Positions 7,112 to 16,415 are shown, numbered from the stretch's first letter. The stretch: 64,000 nucleotides of DNA from Rhizobiaceae bacterium (GCA_017644105.1 JAEPMD010000019.1:1-64000); one strand, 5' to 3'. Translations and numbers: made by a program. The notes: generated by a model not told the origin, from the letters alone.

Positions 7112-9352
7112 ATGGGACGCGTTGCAAAAATAGCAAGACGAACATTTTTAATCGGTTCTGCTGCCATTGCTGGTGGTGTGGCTTTCGGTGTCTATGCGGT
7201 TAAAAAAGATCCAGACAATCCATTATCAGCGGATTTATCAGATGGCTCGGCCACATTTAACCCATGGGTATTGGTTGACAGCGAAAAGATGACATTGATC
7301 ACCCCACATGGTGACAAAGGCCAGGGTGTTATGTCATCCCAAGCGGCATTGATTGCCGAAGAACTAGATATTGAATTTGGTCAGTTTGAAACCTCATTTG
7401 GTAAGCCGAGCCCAGCCTATTGGAACCGCGCCTTTGCTGAAGAGGGTGTACCCTTTATGGCGACAGATCATGGCTTTACCGCTGAAACCATGCGCTCGAT
7501 CATGGGTGGTGTTGTTAAACTCCTTGGCGTTCAAGGCACAGGTGGATCAACATCAATGGCCGATAGTTTCGACAAGTTGCGCACAGCGGGTGCAACAGCG
7601 CGCGAGACGCTGAAGCTGGCAGCATCGCAAAAATCTGGTGTACCCGTTGGGCAGCTTAAAACGGCAAATGGCGCTGTACAATTGCCGGATGGCACAGAGC
7701 TTAAATATACTGAGCTTGCTAGCTTGGCCGCTACGATTGAGCCGGTAAAAGACGTCAAATTACGTGATGAAAGCCAATGGCGTCTCATTGGTAAATCCAT
7801 GGAGCGCCTTGATATCATTGATAAATCAACAGGAACTCTGCCTTATGGTATTGATATCTCTGTTGAAGGCATGTTGCATGCGACCGTCTGCGTCAACCCA
7901 AAAAAGGGTGGCTCGCTGAATGGTTTTGATGCGTCCGAAGCTAAGCAGATGCGTGGCGTAAAAGACGTGATTGAAATAACAGATGGTGTTGCGGTCGTCG
8001 CTGATAATACATGGCGTGCGTTTAACGCAATGCGGACCATTTCCTTTGATTGGGGGAATGCAACCATCCCACCCGAACAGGAAGAGCATTGGGCAACTCT
8101 ATCCGATAGTTTTAAAGAAGAGCTGTTAGATAGTACTTGGCGTGATGATGGTGATGCAGAAGAAGCGTTTAAAGAAGGCGCAAGTTTCTCAGCTGAATAT
8201 CGCTCGCCATATGTTGCGCATGCACCGCTTGAACCACTGAATGCGATTGTGTTGGTCACCGATGATCAGGTCGAGGTTTGGACAGGGCATCAATTGCAAC
8301 GTCAGCTACAGGTTCTTGTTGCAGCAATAACGGGTCACGAGCAAGATCAAGTGATATTGCATAATCAGTTTATGGGTGGGTCGTTCGGCCATCGTCTTGA
8401 ATTTGAACATGTGAAGCAGGCTGCTGAAATCGCCAATAAAATGCGTGGCACACCGATTAAGATGACCTATTCCCGCGAAGAGGATTTCGCCCATGATTTC
8501 CCACGTCATATTTCCATGGGGCGCGGTCAAGGCATGGTCAAAGATGGCAAAGTCACCGCGATTGATCTCTCACTTGCTGCACCATCGGTGATGGCATCGC
8601 AAGGTGGCAGGGCTAATCTGCCATTCCCTGGACCAGATAGCCAATTGGCTGCCGGGGCGTGGAATAATCCTTATAATATCGATACTTATCGTATGACAGC
8701 CTATCGTGCGCCAGAACTTGCACCAACATCTTCTTGGCGTGCGGTGGGGGCGCCTGCCGCTGGGTTCTTCTTTGATAGTCTCTTAGATGAACTTATTCAT
8801 GAAGCTGGCGCTGATCCAATGGAAGAGCGTATCCGCCTCATGGGCCATGATGTGTCGCGTAAAGTTTTGGAAACCGCCGCTGAACTGTCCAATTGGGGCT
8901 CAGATTTAGGACCAAATCGCGGACGGGGCGTTGCTTTTGTCGAAAGCTTTGGTGTTCCGGTCGCAGAAGTAGTGGAAGTCACAAATACAGATAGCGGCAT
9001 TAAAATCGATAAAGTTTGGTGCGTCTGTGATGTCGGTACGATCGTCGATCCGATCAACTTTGAAAATCTGGTTCAGGGCGGCGTCGTGTTTGGCCTAGGT
9101 CACGCGATCAATTCTGAAATCACATATTCAGATGGTAAGGCTGACCAATCCAATTATCATATGCACGAAGCCATGCGCATGTATCAATGCCCGGATATTA
9201 TCGTCAAAGGTTTGGAAAATGGCACAAAGATCCGAGGTATCGGTGAGCCGCCGGTACCACCGGCAGCGCCTGCGCTTGCCAATGCGATTTTTGCTGCAAC
9301 CGGTACCCGTTTGCGGGAAATGCCATTTAATAAATTCATTGATTTCGTCTAA
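7112..9352 (+). CDS. iorB: Isoquinoline 1-oxidoreductase-like molybdopterin-binding subunit
   Basis: This 746-residue catalytic subunit belongs to the IorB branch, which is shorter than CoxL or XdhB. It begins with a twin-arginine-like signal (ARRTFLIGSAAIAGGVAFGV, residues about 8-27), so the folded, cofactor-loaded complex is probably exported to the periplasm with its small subunit riding along. Family hallmarks are PHGDKGQGVMSSQAALIAEEL near the N-terminus, GGSFGHRLE in the middle, and the C-terminal IRGIGEPPVPPAAPALANAI, whose Glu matches the catalytic residue of the family. It would oxidise an aldehyde or hydroxylate a heteroaromatic compound. The exact substrate cannot be read from sequence. 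Confidence 0.88.
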   Translation: MGRVAKIARRTFLIGSAAIAGGVAFGVYAVKKDPDNPLSADLSDGSATFNPWVLVDSEKMTLITPHGDKGQGVMSSQAALIAEELDIEFGQFETSFGKPSPAYWNRAFAEEGVPFMATDHGFTAETMRSIMGGVVKLLGVQGTGGSTSMADSFDKLRTAGATARETLKLAASQKSGVPVGQLKTANGAVQLPDGTELKYTELASLAATIEPVKDVKLRDESQWRLIGKSMERLDIIDKSTGTLPYGIDISVEGMLHATVCVNPKKGGSLNGFDASEAKQMRGVKDVIEITDGVAVVADNTWRAFNAMRTISFDWGNATIPPEQEEHWATLSDSFKEELLDSTWRDDGDAEEAFKEGASFSAEYRSPYVAHAPLEPLNAIVLVTDDQVEVWTGHQLQRQLQVLVAAITGHEQDQVILHNQFMGGSFGHRLEFEHVKQAAEIANKMRGTPIKMTYSREEDFAHDFPRHISMGRGQGMVKDGKVTAIDLSLAAPSVMASQGGRANLPFPGPDSQLAAGAWNNPYNIDTYRMTAYRAPELAPTSSWRAVGAPAAGFFFDSLLDELIHEAGADPMEERIRLMGHDVSRKVLETAAELSNWGSDLGPNRGRGVAFVESFGVPVAEVVEVTNTDSGIKIDKVWCVCDVGTIVDPINFENLVQGGVVFGLGHAINSEITYSDGKADQSNYHMHEAMRMYQCPDIIVKGLENGTKIRGIGEPPVPPAAPALANAIFAATGTRLREMPFNKFIDFV

Positions 9353-9364
9353 GGGGGCAGGGCG

Positions 9365-10003
9365 ATGAAGAAACTAAGTCTAGCTGTTTTGGCAGCATCC
9401 TTTGCATTTGTATCCCATGCATTTGCAGCAGAAGCTGTTGGCACCAATCGCGTGATCAATGAGTTTCCGGACGGGTCAATTTCGCAGGAAGAAGGCCTGG
9501 AAAATTGGCAGAAATTTTTCGAGGTTGCATCACATCCACGCTGCGCTAATTGTCATGTGGGCGCGGATCACAAACCCATGTGGTCAGGACCAAGTTTTGG
9601 TGATAAAGCGCGCGTACACGGCATGAATATTAATGCTGGAGAAAGCCGCATAGGGGCTGAAACCCTGTTGTGTTCAACCTGTCATGTGACGCTTAAAGAG
9701 CCTGATCCAAATGCCAATTCCATCGCCCATGCTGCACCAAAAGTTGCCATGGCTTGGCAGCTTGCACCGGTGGAAGCAGAATGGTTTGGCAAGTCATCAA
9801 GCTACATTTGTAACCAGCTGAAAGATCCAACGCGCAACGGTGAACGCACGATCAAAGAAGTTGCAATTCACCTAGACCATGACCTTATATTGCATTGGGC
9901 TTGGGAGCCTGGAGGCACGCGAGAACCCGCTCCACATTCACTTCAAGAGACCATGGATGCTTTGATGAAGTGGTCGGCCGCCGGAACGCCTTGTCCTGAA
10001 TAA
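9365..10003 (+). CDS. Periplasmic cytochrome c-like subunit with two CxxCH motifs
   Basis: This 212-residue protein has a Sec signal peptide (MKKLSLAVLAASFAFVSHAFA). Two heme-binding motifs follow, CANCH near residue 59 and CSTCH near residue 101, so it should be a diheme c-type cytochrome. It starts 12 nt after iorB and is the natural electron acceptor for the exported molybdenum hydroxylase, linking it to the respiratory chain. Proteins of this type are often annotated simply as an isoquinoline 1-oxidoreductase subunit. The C-terminal half, with conserved-looking Trp and His residues (HLDHDLILHWAWEPG), does not match a standard cytochrome domain that I recognise. Confidence 0.8.
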   Translation: MKKLSLAVLAASFAFVSHAFAAEAVGTNRVINEFPDGSISQEEGLENWQKFFEVASHPRCANCHVGADHKPMWSGPSFGDKARVHGMNINAGESRIGAETLLCSTCHVTLKEPDPNANSIAHAAPKVAMAWQLAPVEAEWFGKSSSYICNQLKDPTRNGERTIKEVAIHLDHDLILHWAWEPGGTREPAPHSLQETMDALMKWSAAGTPCPE

Positions 10004-10107
10004 AGTCTTGTAGTTTGATTTGAAAATACTAAATATTTACAACATATTATCGGAATGAAAAGAATCAAAATCCAAACGAGTTAAAGTACTAAAAACTGAC
10101 AAAGAAG

Positions 10108-10128
10108 ATGGCCAATATGGCCATTTTC
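10108..10128 (+). terminator. Putative terminator or operator downstream of the ior operon
   Basis: ATGGCCA (10108-10114) and TGGCCAT (10118-10124) form a perfect inverted repeat with a 3-nt centre, followed by TTTT. It lies 105 nt after the cytochrome stop and about 90 nt before the GAF/Fis regulator. It could terminate the ior operon or be a regulator binding site. Confidence 0.45.
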
Positions 10129-10218
10129 TGCGCGGGGAAATTCTCCGACCAACTTCCAAAATTTCAGATGCCGGTTGCCGAATTTGCAATTTGTGTTAGC
10201 ATTTAGTTGGGAGGAATG

Positions 10219-11187
10219 ATGCCGATAGATCAGAATATGGTGTTGACGCATACCGAGCGCGTGCACAATTCAATCGCAGAAGACGCTTCTGCGGTTTCTG
10301 CTATTGCGGCCTCTTGGCGTCGCTCGATGCTGCATTATGGTCTAAGCCCGGATCAGGCAAAATCCGAGAATCAATTATCAGCTCAAGAATTGAAATTGAT
10401 CCGCGAACGCATGGAACTTTTGCTCCATGTTGCGCGACCCATTTTAGAGCAATTATTCCGCACGGTTGGCCGCTCAGGTTGCTGCGTGATTTTATCTGAT
10501 GTGCAAGGTGTGGTTTTAGATCGCCTTAGCAATGTTGGAGATGATTTGTCATTTGACGGCTGGAATTTGCGCATGGGCTCTGTTTGGAGTGAGCAGCAAC
10601 AAGGCACCAATGGCATTGGCACCTGTGTGAATGAAGAACGCACGGTGTTGATCCACAAAGACCAACATTTCAGCTCTCACAATATCGGTATGACTTGCAT
10701 GGGCTCGCCAATCTTCGATGTGAATGGCAAACTCATGGCCGTCTTGGATGTTTCAAGCGCCCGCGATGATTTTACTTTCGAGCTGGCGCAGTTGATTACG
10801 TCTCATGTTGCAGAAACAGCTTACCGTATTGAGACAGAATATTTCAGAGCTTCCTTCACTGATGCAACTGTGATCGTAGCAGATGGCTTTAGCCCCATAG
10901 GTACGCCTTTGTTAGCGTCTAATCGGGATGAGTTCATTGTGGGTGCAAATCGCGCTGCGCGCCGTATGTTGAACTTGCAAGACGAGACGTTTTCTTCGCC
11001 GATTTTTATCAATGACCTTTTCACCAATGGTGGTGCAAGATCTGGATTGGATGCGGCTGAAAAGTCTGAAATTCACAAAGCCATTGCTCGATCCAATGGC
11101 AATATGAGCGCTGCTGCAAAAAGCTTAAATGTCAGCCGCGCAACTTTTTATCGATTGATGAAGAAGCATAATATCAGCCGGCAATAG
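10219..11187 (+). CDS. GAF-domain regulator with Fis-type helix-turn-helix, lacking the AAA+ domain
   Basis: The N-terminal region (residues about 20-215) resembles the sensor part of AcoR-type activators: IAASWRRSMLHYGLSPDQ, then a GAF-like segment with WSEQQQGTNGIGTCVNEERTV. The C-terminus is a Fis-type helix-turn-helix, IARSNGNMSAAAKSLNVSRATFYRLMKK. The central sigma54-interacting AAA+ domain (Walker A, GAFTGA) is absent, so at 322 residues it cannot act as a classical sigma54 activator. The start is ATG 10219, since GGGAGGA lies just upstream; ATG 10216 is too close to that motif. It precedes the cox genes on the same strand and probably controls them. Confidence 0.85.
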   Translation: MPIDQNMVLTHTERVHNSIAEDASAVSAIAASWRRSMLHYGLSPDQAKSENQLSAQELKLIRERMELLLHVARPILEQLFRTVGRSGCCVILSDVQGVVLDRLSNVGDDLSFDGWNLRMGSVWSEQQQGTNGIGTCVNEERTVLIHKDQHFSSHNIGMTCMGSPIFDVNGKLMAVLDVSSARDDFTFELAQLITSHVAETAYRIETEYFRASFTDATVIVADGFSPIGTPLLASNRDEFIVGANRAARRMLNLQDETFSSPIFINDLFTNGGARSGLDAAEKSEIHKAIARSNGNMSAAAKSLNVSRATFYRLMKKHNISRQ

Positions 11188-11306
11188 CTTTGTGTTTTAA
11201 AAGTGTATCACATCTGAAACACTCCGCCTGCTGATTAAACAGAGCAATAATTGACTAAAAACGGCCCCATTGGTTCACTTAAGCCAGCAAATGGAGGTGA
11301 TGCTAC

Positions 11307-11765
11307 GTGGAAATGTCAGGCGAAGTGCGTATCGATGCAACTGTCGATGAAGTTTGGGCAGCGCTCAATGATGCGGAAATTTTAAAGGCCTGTATTCCAG
11401 GTTGCCAGGAGCTGGAGAAGGTTTCTGACACAGAAATGACGGCCAAGGTTGTTTTAAAGATTGGCCCGGTCAAAGCCAAATTTGGCGGCGAAGTCACTTT
11501 AGAAAATCTAAACCCACCAAATTCTTACTCCATCGTAGGAGAAGGAAAGGGTGGTATTGCCGGATTTGCCAAGGGCGGGGCAGATGTCTCGCTTGAACAA
11601 GACGGAGATGAGACCGTTTTGAAATATGAAGCCAAAGCACAAGTGGGTGGCAAGATCGCTCAATTGGGTTCACGTCTCATCGATTCAACATCAAAAAAAC
11701 TAGCAAATCAGTTTTTCGATAACTTCCGAAATGCTTTGACGGAGGAGCCAGAGCAGGTCGGATAA
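11307..11765 (+). CDS. coxG: CoxG-like SRPBCC protein
   Basis: This 152-residue protein belongs to the carbon monoxide dehydrogenase subunit G family (SRPBCC fold). It contains SGEVRIDATVDEVWAALND, the segment CIPGCQELEKVSDTE and the family-typical ARIGPVKAKF-like stretch KIGPVKAKFGG. In Oligotropha CoxG is proposed to help anchor or recruit the CoxSML enzyme to the membrane. The start is GTG 11307, because GGAGGTGAT lies 9 nt before it, while ATG 11313 is too far from that site. It opens the coxG-S-L-M-D-E operon. Confidence 0.87.
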   Translation: MEMSGEVRIDATVDEVWAALNDAEILKACIPGCQELEKVSDTEMTAKVVLKIGPVKAKFGGEVTLENLNPPNSYSIVGEGKGGIAGFAKGGADVSLEQDGDETVLKYEAKAQVGGKIAQLGSRLIDSTSKKLANQFFDNFRNALTEEPEQVG

Positions 11766-11799
11766 ACACAAACGAAGTCTATAAAATTGGGAGGAATGG

Positions 11800-12279
11800 A
11801 TGACAGAAATTTCTATGGTCGTGAACGGCAAATCGGTGAAAGCTGATGTCGCCGATAACACGCTTTTAGTGGATTATATTCGTGAAAGCCTCAGATTAAC
11901 CGGCACGCATGTTGGCTGTGATACAAGTCAGTGCGGCGCGTGTGTCGTGCATGTGGATGGCAAAGCTGTCAAATCCTGCACTATGCTCGCTGCATCAGCA
12001 CAAGGTTCTGATGTAACCACGATTGAAGGCTTAGCCAATGGTGATCTTCACCCAATGCAGGCTGCCTTTAAGGAAAATCATGGTCTGCAATGCGGCTTCT
12101 GTACACCCGGGATGATCATGTCTGCAACTGATATGGTCGCGCGGTACAATGCTTCCGGCAAAGAGCTGACGGAAGAAGCCATTCGTGACGAGCTGGAAGG
12201 TAATATCTGCCGCTGCACAGGTTATCATAACATTGTCAAAGCCATTGCGGACGGTGCGTCCAAAATGACGAACGCTTAA
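11800..12279 (+). CDS. coxS: Cox-type molybdenum hydroxylase, small [2Fe-2S] subunit
   Basis: This 159-residue subunit carries two [2Fe-2S] clusters. The first uses [16 protein letters not shown] and KSCTM. The second uses [10 protein letters not shown] and [12 protein letters not shown]. It relays electrons from the molybdenum site in the large subunit to FAD in the medium subunit. GGGAGG precedes the ATG. The S-L-M order with coxG before and coxD/E after matches form II cox operons. Form I CO dehydrogenase operons usually have the order M-S-L. Confidence 0.92.
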   Translation: MTEISMVVNGKSVKADVADNTLLVDYIRESLRLTGTHVGCDTSQCGACVVHVDGKAVKSCTMLAASAQGSDVTTIEGLANGDLHPMQAAFKENHGLQCGFCTPGMIMSATDMVARYNASGKELTEEAIRDELEGNICRCTGYHNIVKAIADGASKMTNA

Positions 12280-12293
12280 GGGAGGCTTGCGAA

Positions 12294-14654
12294 ATGAGTG
12301 AAGGAATTGGCGCGAGTGTCCGCCGTAAAGAAGACAAAAGATTTATCACTGGTAAAGGCAAATATACCGATGATATTAGACAAGAAAACCAGGCTTATGC
12401 AGCTTTTGTTCGATCACCCCATGCCCATGCGGTGGTCAAATCAATTGATGCATCTGAAGCTGAAGCCATGGAAGGTGTTGTTGCCGTTCTAAATGGTCAT
12501 CAACTTACTGAAGATGGCATTGGCAATATCATTGCCGGCTGGGCGATCACGTCCAAAGATGGTTCTGGGATGAATATGGGTGCATGGTCTGCACTTTGTA
12601 CAGAAAAAGTCCGCTATGTGGGCGACACAATTGCCATTGTGATTGCAGATACGCAAGAGATCGCCCGCAATGCAGCGGATGCTGTGATGGTCGATTTCGA
12701 TATTTTGCCCGCAGAGGTAAATCCTGAAGCCACATTGGCAGACGGCGCACCGCAAATTCACGATAATGCGCCTAACAATCAGATCTATGATTGGGAGCTG
12801 GGCGATGAGGCTGCAACAGATGCAGGTCTTGCAAGCGCTGCGCATGTGACGGAAATGGAGATTATCAACAATCGCCTGTCACCAAATCCGATGGAGCCAC
12901 GTGCGGCAATTGCGATTTTTGATGAGGCGGAAGATCACTATACGCTTTATACAACAAGCCAAAATCCGCATGTTGCAAGATTGCTTTTATCAGCGTTTTA
13001 TCAAGTTGCGCCAGAGCATAAATTGCGTGTGGTCGCACCTGATGTTGGTGGCGGTTTTGGATCAAAGATCTATGTCTATCCTGAAGAGATTGCATGTCTT
13101 TGGGCATCAATGAAAACCAATCGTTCTGTCAAATGGACCTCCACTCGCAGTGAAGCCTTCTTAACCGATGCGCATGGTCGTGATCATGTGACACGCGCGA
13201 AAATGGGCTTTGATGCAAATGGCAAGATTGTTGGCTTTAAGGTTGATACCATCGCCAATATTGGTGCCTATATGAGCTTGTTCTCATCGGTAACGCCAAC
13301 TTATCTCTATGCGACTTTGCTGTCTGGCCAATATGATATGCCAGCCATTCATGGTAATGTCCGTGCAGTATATACAAATACTGCACCGGTTGATGCTTAT
13401 CGTGGGGCAGGACGTCCAGAAGCGACATATTTGGTCGAGCGGATGATGGATACCGCGGCGCTTGAAATGGGTGTCGATCCAGCTGAATTGCGCCGGAAGA
13501 ACTTTATCCAATCCTTCCCGTATCAAACACAAGTCATCATGAATTATGATTCAGGTGATTTCCCAGGCTGTATGGATAAAGCGCAAGCTGCAGCAGATGT
13601 TGCAGGATTTGCAGCGCGTAAAGCAGAATCCGCGTCGCGTGGTAAGTTGCGTGGTATTGGCTATTCCTCATTCATTGAGGCTTGTGGTATCGCACCGTCT
13701 GCGGCAGTTGGTTCGCTGGGTTGTGGTGTGGGTCTATGGGAATCTGCAGAAGTTCGTGTGAACCCTGTTGGCACCATTGAAATTCTGACCGGAAGTCATT
13801 CCCATGGTCAAAGTCATGAGACAACATTTGCGCAATTGGTCAATGACCGTTTTGGCATTCCGATCGATAATGTACAAATTGTTCATGGTGATACCGATAA
13901 GGTGCAATTTGGTATGGGAACCTATGGCTCCCGTTCAGGACCCGTTGGCATGAATGCGATTGTCAAAGCGCTTGATAAGGTCGAAGCGAAAGTTAAAAAG
14001 ATCGCAGCGCATGTCTTAGAAGCTTCTGAAGATGACATTGTCATTGAAGCAGGCGAGGTCAAGATTGCAGGAACGGATAAGAAAATGGCCTGGCACGAAG
14101 TTGGTTTGGCGGCTTATACAGCCCATAACCTTCCTGAAGGTATGGAGCCCGGTTTGAAAGAAGGTGCGTTCTTCGATCCGATCAACTTCTCCTTCCCATC
14201 AGCCACTTTGATCTGTGAGGTTGAAGTCGATCCTGATACCGGCGTGACCGATATTCTTCAGTTCACAACGGCTGACGATTTCGGCGTGATCATCAATCCA
14301 ATGGTGGTCGAAGGTCAGGTCCATGGTGGTATCGCACAAGGTATTGGCCAAGCCATGCTGGAAAACGTGGTCTATGATGACAGCGGGCAGCTGCTCACAG
14401 GTTCATATATGGATTACGCCATGCCGCGTGCAGATGATCTTCCATCCTTCACGATTGAGCACAATAATGTGCCAAGCCCGAGCAATCCGCTTGGTTTGAA
14501 GGGTTGTGGTGAAGCGGGTGCCATCGGCGCGCCTCCAGCTGTGATCAACGCGATTTGTAATGCAATTGGCAATAACAATTTGTCGATGCCTGCCACGCCT
14601 TCAAAAGTGTGGGCCGCATTGCAAGAAGTTTCAACGCAACAAGCAGCAGAATAG
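12294..14654 (+). CDS. coxL: Form II CoxL-type molybdenum hydroxylase large subunit
   Basis: This 786-residue molybdopterin subunit is full length. The active-site loop is AYRGAGR at residues 368-374, which is the form II signature. True form I CO dehydrogenases have AYxCSFR with a copper-binding cysteine, and that is missing here. Other hallmarks are VGGGFGSKIYVYPEE (cofactor binding) and the C-terminal GLKGCGEAGAIGAPPAVI, whose Glu is the expected catalytic base. There is no signal peptide, so the enzyme should be cytoplasmic. Established work shows form II enzymes often do not oxidise CO efficiently and may act on other carbonyl or heterocyclic substrates. The substrate is therefore open. 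Confidence 0.92.
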   Translation: MSEGIGASVRRKEDKRFITGKGKYTDDIRQENQAYAAFVRSPHAHAVVKSIDASEAEAMEGVVAVLNGHQLTEDGIGNIIAGWAITSKDGSGMNMGAWSALCTEKVRYVGDTIAIVIADTQEIARNAADAVMVDFDILPAEVNPEATLADGAPQIHDNAPNNQIYDWELGDEAATDAGLASAAHVTEMEIINNRLSPNPMEPRAAIAIFDEAEDHYTLYTTSQNPHVARLLLSAFYQVAPEHKLRVVAPDVGGGFGSKIYVYPEEIACLWASMKTNRSVKWTSTRSEAFLTDAHGRDHVTRAKMGFDANGKIVGFKVDTIANIGAYMSLFSSVTPTYLYATLLSGQYDMPAIHGNVRAVYTNTAPVDAYRGAGRPEATYLVERMMDTAALEMGVDPAELRRKNFIQSFPYQTQVIMNYDSGDFPGCMDKAQAAADVAGFAARKAESASRGKLRGIGYSSFIEACGIAPSAAVGSLGCGVGLWESAEVRVNPVGTIEILTGSHSHGQSHETTFAQLVNDRFGIPIDNVQIVHGDTDKVQFGMGTYGSRSGPVGMNAIVKALDKVEAKVKKIAAHVLEASEDDIVIEAGEVKIAGTDKKMAWHEVGLAAYTAHNLPEGMEPGLKEGAFFDPINFSFPSATLICEVEVDPDTGVTDILQFTTADDFGVIINPMVVEGQVHGGIAQGIGQAMLENVVYDDSGQLLTGSYMDYAMPRADDLPSFTIEHNNVPSPSNPLGLKGCGEAGAIGAPPAVINAICNAIGNNNLSMPATPSKVWAALQEVSTQQAAE

Positions 14655-14664
14655 GAGAGTTATT

Positions 14665-15459
14665 ATGTCTGAACTTAAATATCACAAAGCATCTAACGCT
14701 TCTGAAGCTGCAAGCATGATCAGCGGTACTGAAGATGGTAAGTTTTTGGCAGGCGGCCAAACACTACTGCCAACCATGAAAGCCAAATTGGCAGCGCCAA
14801 GCGATCTTGTTGATGTCAGCGGCGCCAGCGACATGATTGGTATCAGCATCAGCGGAAACACTGTTTCCATTGGTGCAATGACCACCCATGCAGATGTGGC
14901 GGGTAATCCTGAACTTAACGCGGTTTGCCCATCCATTTGTGCACTTGCGGGCAATATTGGTGACCCGGCTGTTCGTCACAGAGGTACAATTGGCGGCTCT
15001 GTTGCCAATAATGATCCAGCAGCAGATTATCCCGCTGCGCTTTTAGCACTTGGCGCAACGATCACTACCAATAATCGTGACATCTCAGCTGATGATTTCT
15101 TCGTTGGCATGTTCGAAACTGCGCTTGAGGACGGTGAAATCATCACTAAGGTCAGCTTTGATGCACCGGAAAAAGGCGCTTATGCCAAGTTCCCGAACCC
15201 TGCATCTCGCTATGCCATGGTGGGTGTTTTTGCTGCTAAATCATCCGGCGGAGCCCGCGTTGCGGTCACTGGGGCTGGTTCAGATGGTGTCTTCCGTCAA
15301 TCAGATATGGAAGCAGCTCTCGATGGGTCTTGGAGCCCAGATAGTGTGTCTGACGTGAGTGTATCAGCGGATAATCTCTTGTCAGATATTCATGGTGACG
15401 CAGCCTATCGTGCAAATTTGGTCAAAGTCATGGCCGCACGTGCGGTTGCCAACGCGTGA
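14665..15459 (+). CDS. coxM: Cox-type molybdenum hydroxylase, FAD-binding medium subunit
   Basis: This 264-residue protein starts at ATG 14665 behind AGGAGAG; an upstream open frame to 14560 overlaps coxL and is not needed. It carries the two flavin pyrophosphate-binding signatures of the family, AGGQTLLPTMKAKL (residues about 30-43) and GTIGGSVANNDPAADYPAAL. It accepts electrons from CoxS and passes them to quinone. The length is slightly shorter than Oligotropha CoxM. It follows coxL by 10 nt. Confidence 0.9.
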   Translation: MSELKYHKASNASEAASMISGTEDGKFLAGGQTLLPTMKAKLAAPSDLVDVSGASDMIGISISGNTVSIGAMTTHADVAGNPELNAVCPSICALAGNIGDPAVRHRGTIGGSVANNDPAADYPAALLALGATITTNNRDISADDFFVGMFETALEDGEIITKVSFDAPEKGAYAKFPNPASRYAMVGVFAAKSSGGARVAVTGAGSDGVFRQSDMEAALDGSWSPDSVSDVSVSADNLLSDIHGDAAYRANLVKVMAARAVANA

Positions 15460-15473
15460 TGAAATGATCAAAC

Positions 15474-15503
15474 TATCCCCGAGGCGCTTTTGCTTCGGGG
15501 ATA
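15474..15503 (+). promoter_or_regulatory. Hairpin between coxM and coxD that covers the coxD ribosome site
   Basis: TATCCCCGA (15474-15482) pairs perfectly with TCGGGGATA (15495-15503), and the stem can extend inward to 12 bp with a 6-nt loop. Only three T residues follow, so it is a weak terminator. The only Shine-Dalgarno-like sequence before coxD (GGGGA, 15497-15501, 11 nt before ATG 15513) lies inside the 3' arm. Confidence 0.6.
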
Positions 15504-15512
15504 TTTCAAATT

Positions 15513-16415
15513 ATGACCAATATGCCTTCGATCCCAATTCCCAGTTCCATTGACGCGACTTTAGATCTGCTCAAGGCAAATAATTATGTCTGTGATCGAA
15601 GTCTTGCGACATTGACATATTTATCGCTTTCGCTGGATCGTCCAATTTTCCTCGAAGGTGAGGCGGGTGTGGGCAAGACAGAACTTGCGCGTACTCTTGC
15701 CACAGCTCTAGGGCGAGACCTCATTCGCCTGCAATGTTATGAAGGCTTGGATGCAAGCACAGCCGTTTACGAATGGAATTTCGCGGCACAAATGTTGGCC
15801 ATGAAAGGCTCCGATCAAGATATTGATATCTATGATGAAAAGTTCTTGATCCGCCGACCGCTGCTTCAAGCGATGGAACCCCATGAAAGTGGGCCGCCTG
15901 TTCTTTTAATCGATGAAATTGATCGTACTGATGCGCCGTTTGAAGCGTTTCTTCTAGAGGCTCTATCAGATTATCAAGTTACAATTCCTGAAATCGGCAC
16001 TATCAGAGCGCCTTCGCCTCCAATTGTGATCCTAACCTCCAATCGGACCCGCGAAGTCCATGATGCGCTCAAACGGAGATGTTTGTATCATTGGGTGGAT
16101 TATCCGGATTTTGATCGCGAGCTGGAGATCATCAAATCACGGATTCCTCAAGCTGCCGACGCGCTGAGCCGAGAGATTGTGGCTTTTGTGCAAGAACTGC
16201 GGTCCGAAAACTTCTTTAAAAAACCAGGATTGGCTGAAACCATTGATTGGGCAAGCTGTCTTGTGGCTTTGGATGTGGTGGCTTTATCGCCAGACGTCAT
16301 TGCAGACACCATTGGTGCCATGCTGAAATATCAAGATGATATCGCCAAACTGCAGGGATCTGAAGTCTCGCGTATCCTTGAAGCCAGCAAAGCCAAACTT
16401 GGCGCCAATGGCTAG
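15513..16415 (+). CDS. coxD: CoxD, MoxR-type AAA+ ATPase
   Basis: This 300-residue AAA+ protein has Walker A GEAGVGKTELA (about residues 48-58) and Walker B LLIDEIDR (about 132-139). Sensor 1 is ILTSNRTREVHDAL. MoxR-type ATPases act with VWA-domain partners as chaperones. CoxD is known in Oligotropha to be needed for maturing the CoxL active site, where it assists sulfuration of the [CuSMoO2] centre. In a form II system without the copper cysteine the role may be sulfur insertion at molybdenum. The alternative start ATG 15522 is possible. The coxE gene overlaps its 3' end. Confidence 0.92.
   Translation: MTNMPSIPIPSSIDATLDLLKANNYVCDRSLATLTYLSLSLDRPIFLEGEAGVGKTELARTLATALGRDLIRLQCYEGLDASTAVYEWNFAAQMLAMKGSDQDIDIYDEKFLIRRPLLQAMEPHESGPPVLLIDEIDRTDAPFEAFLLEALSDYQVTIPEIGTIRAPSPPIVILTSNRTREVHDALKRRCLYHWVDYPDFDRELEIIKSRIPQAADALSREIVAFVQELRSENFFKKPGLAETIDWASCLVALDVVALSPDVIADTIGAMLKYQDDIAKLQGSEVSRILEASKAKLGANG

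Noticed and set aside
12489-12845. Minus-strand frame rich in Cys and His opposite coxL
   Set aside because: The composition comes from the complementary strand of a well-supported molybdenum hydroxylase gene; no ribosome site.
16336-16407. N-terminal extension of CoxE inside coxD
   Set aside because: The extra 24 residues match nothing and ATG 16408 gives a normal CoxE start with the usual short overlap.
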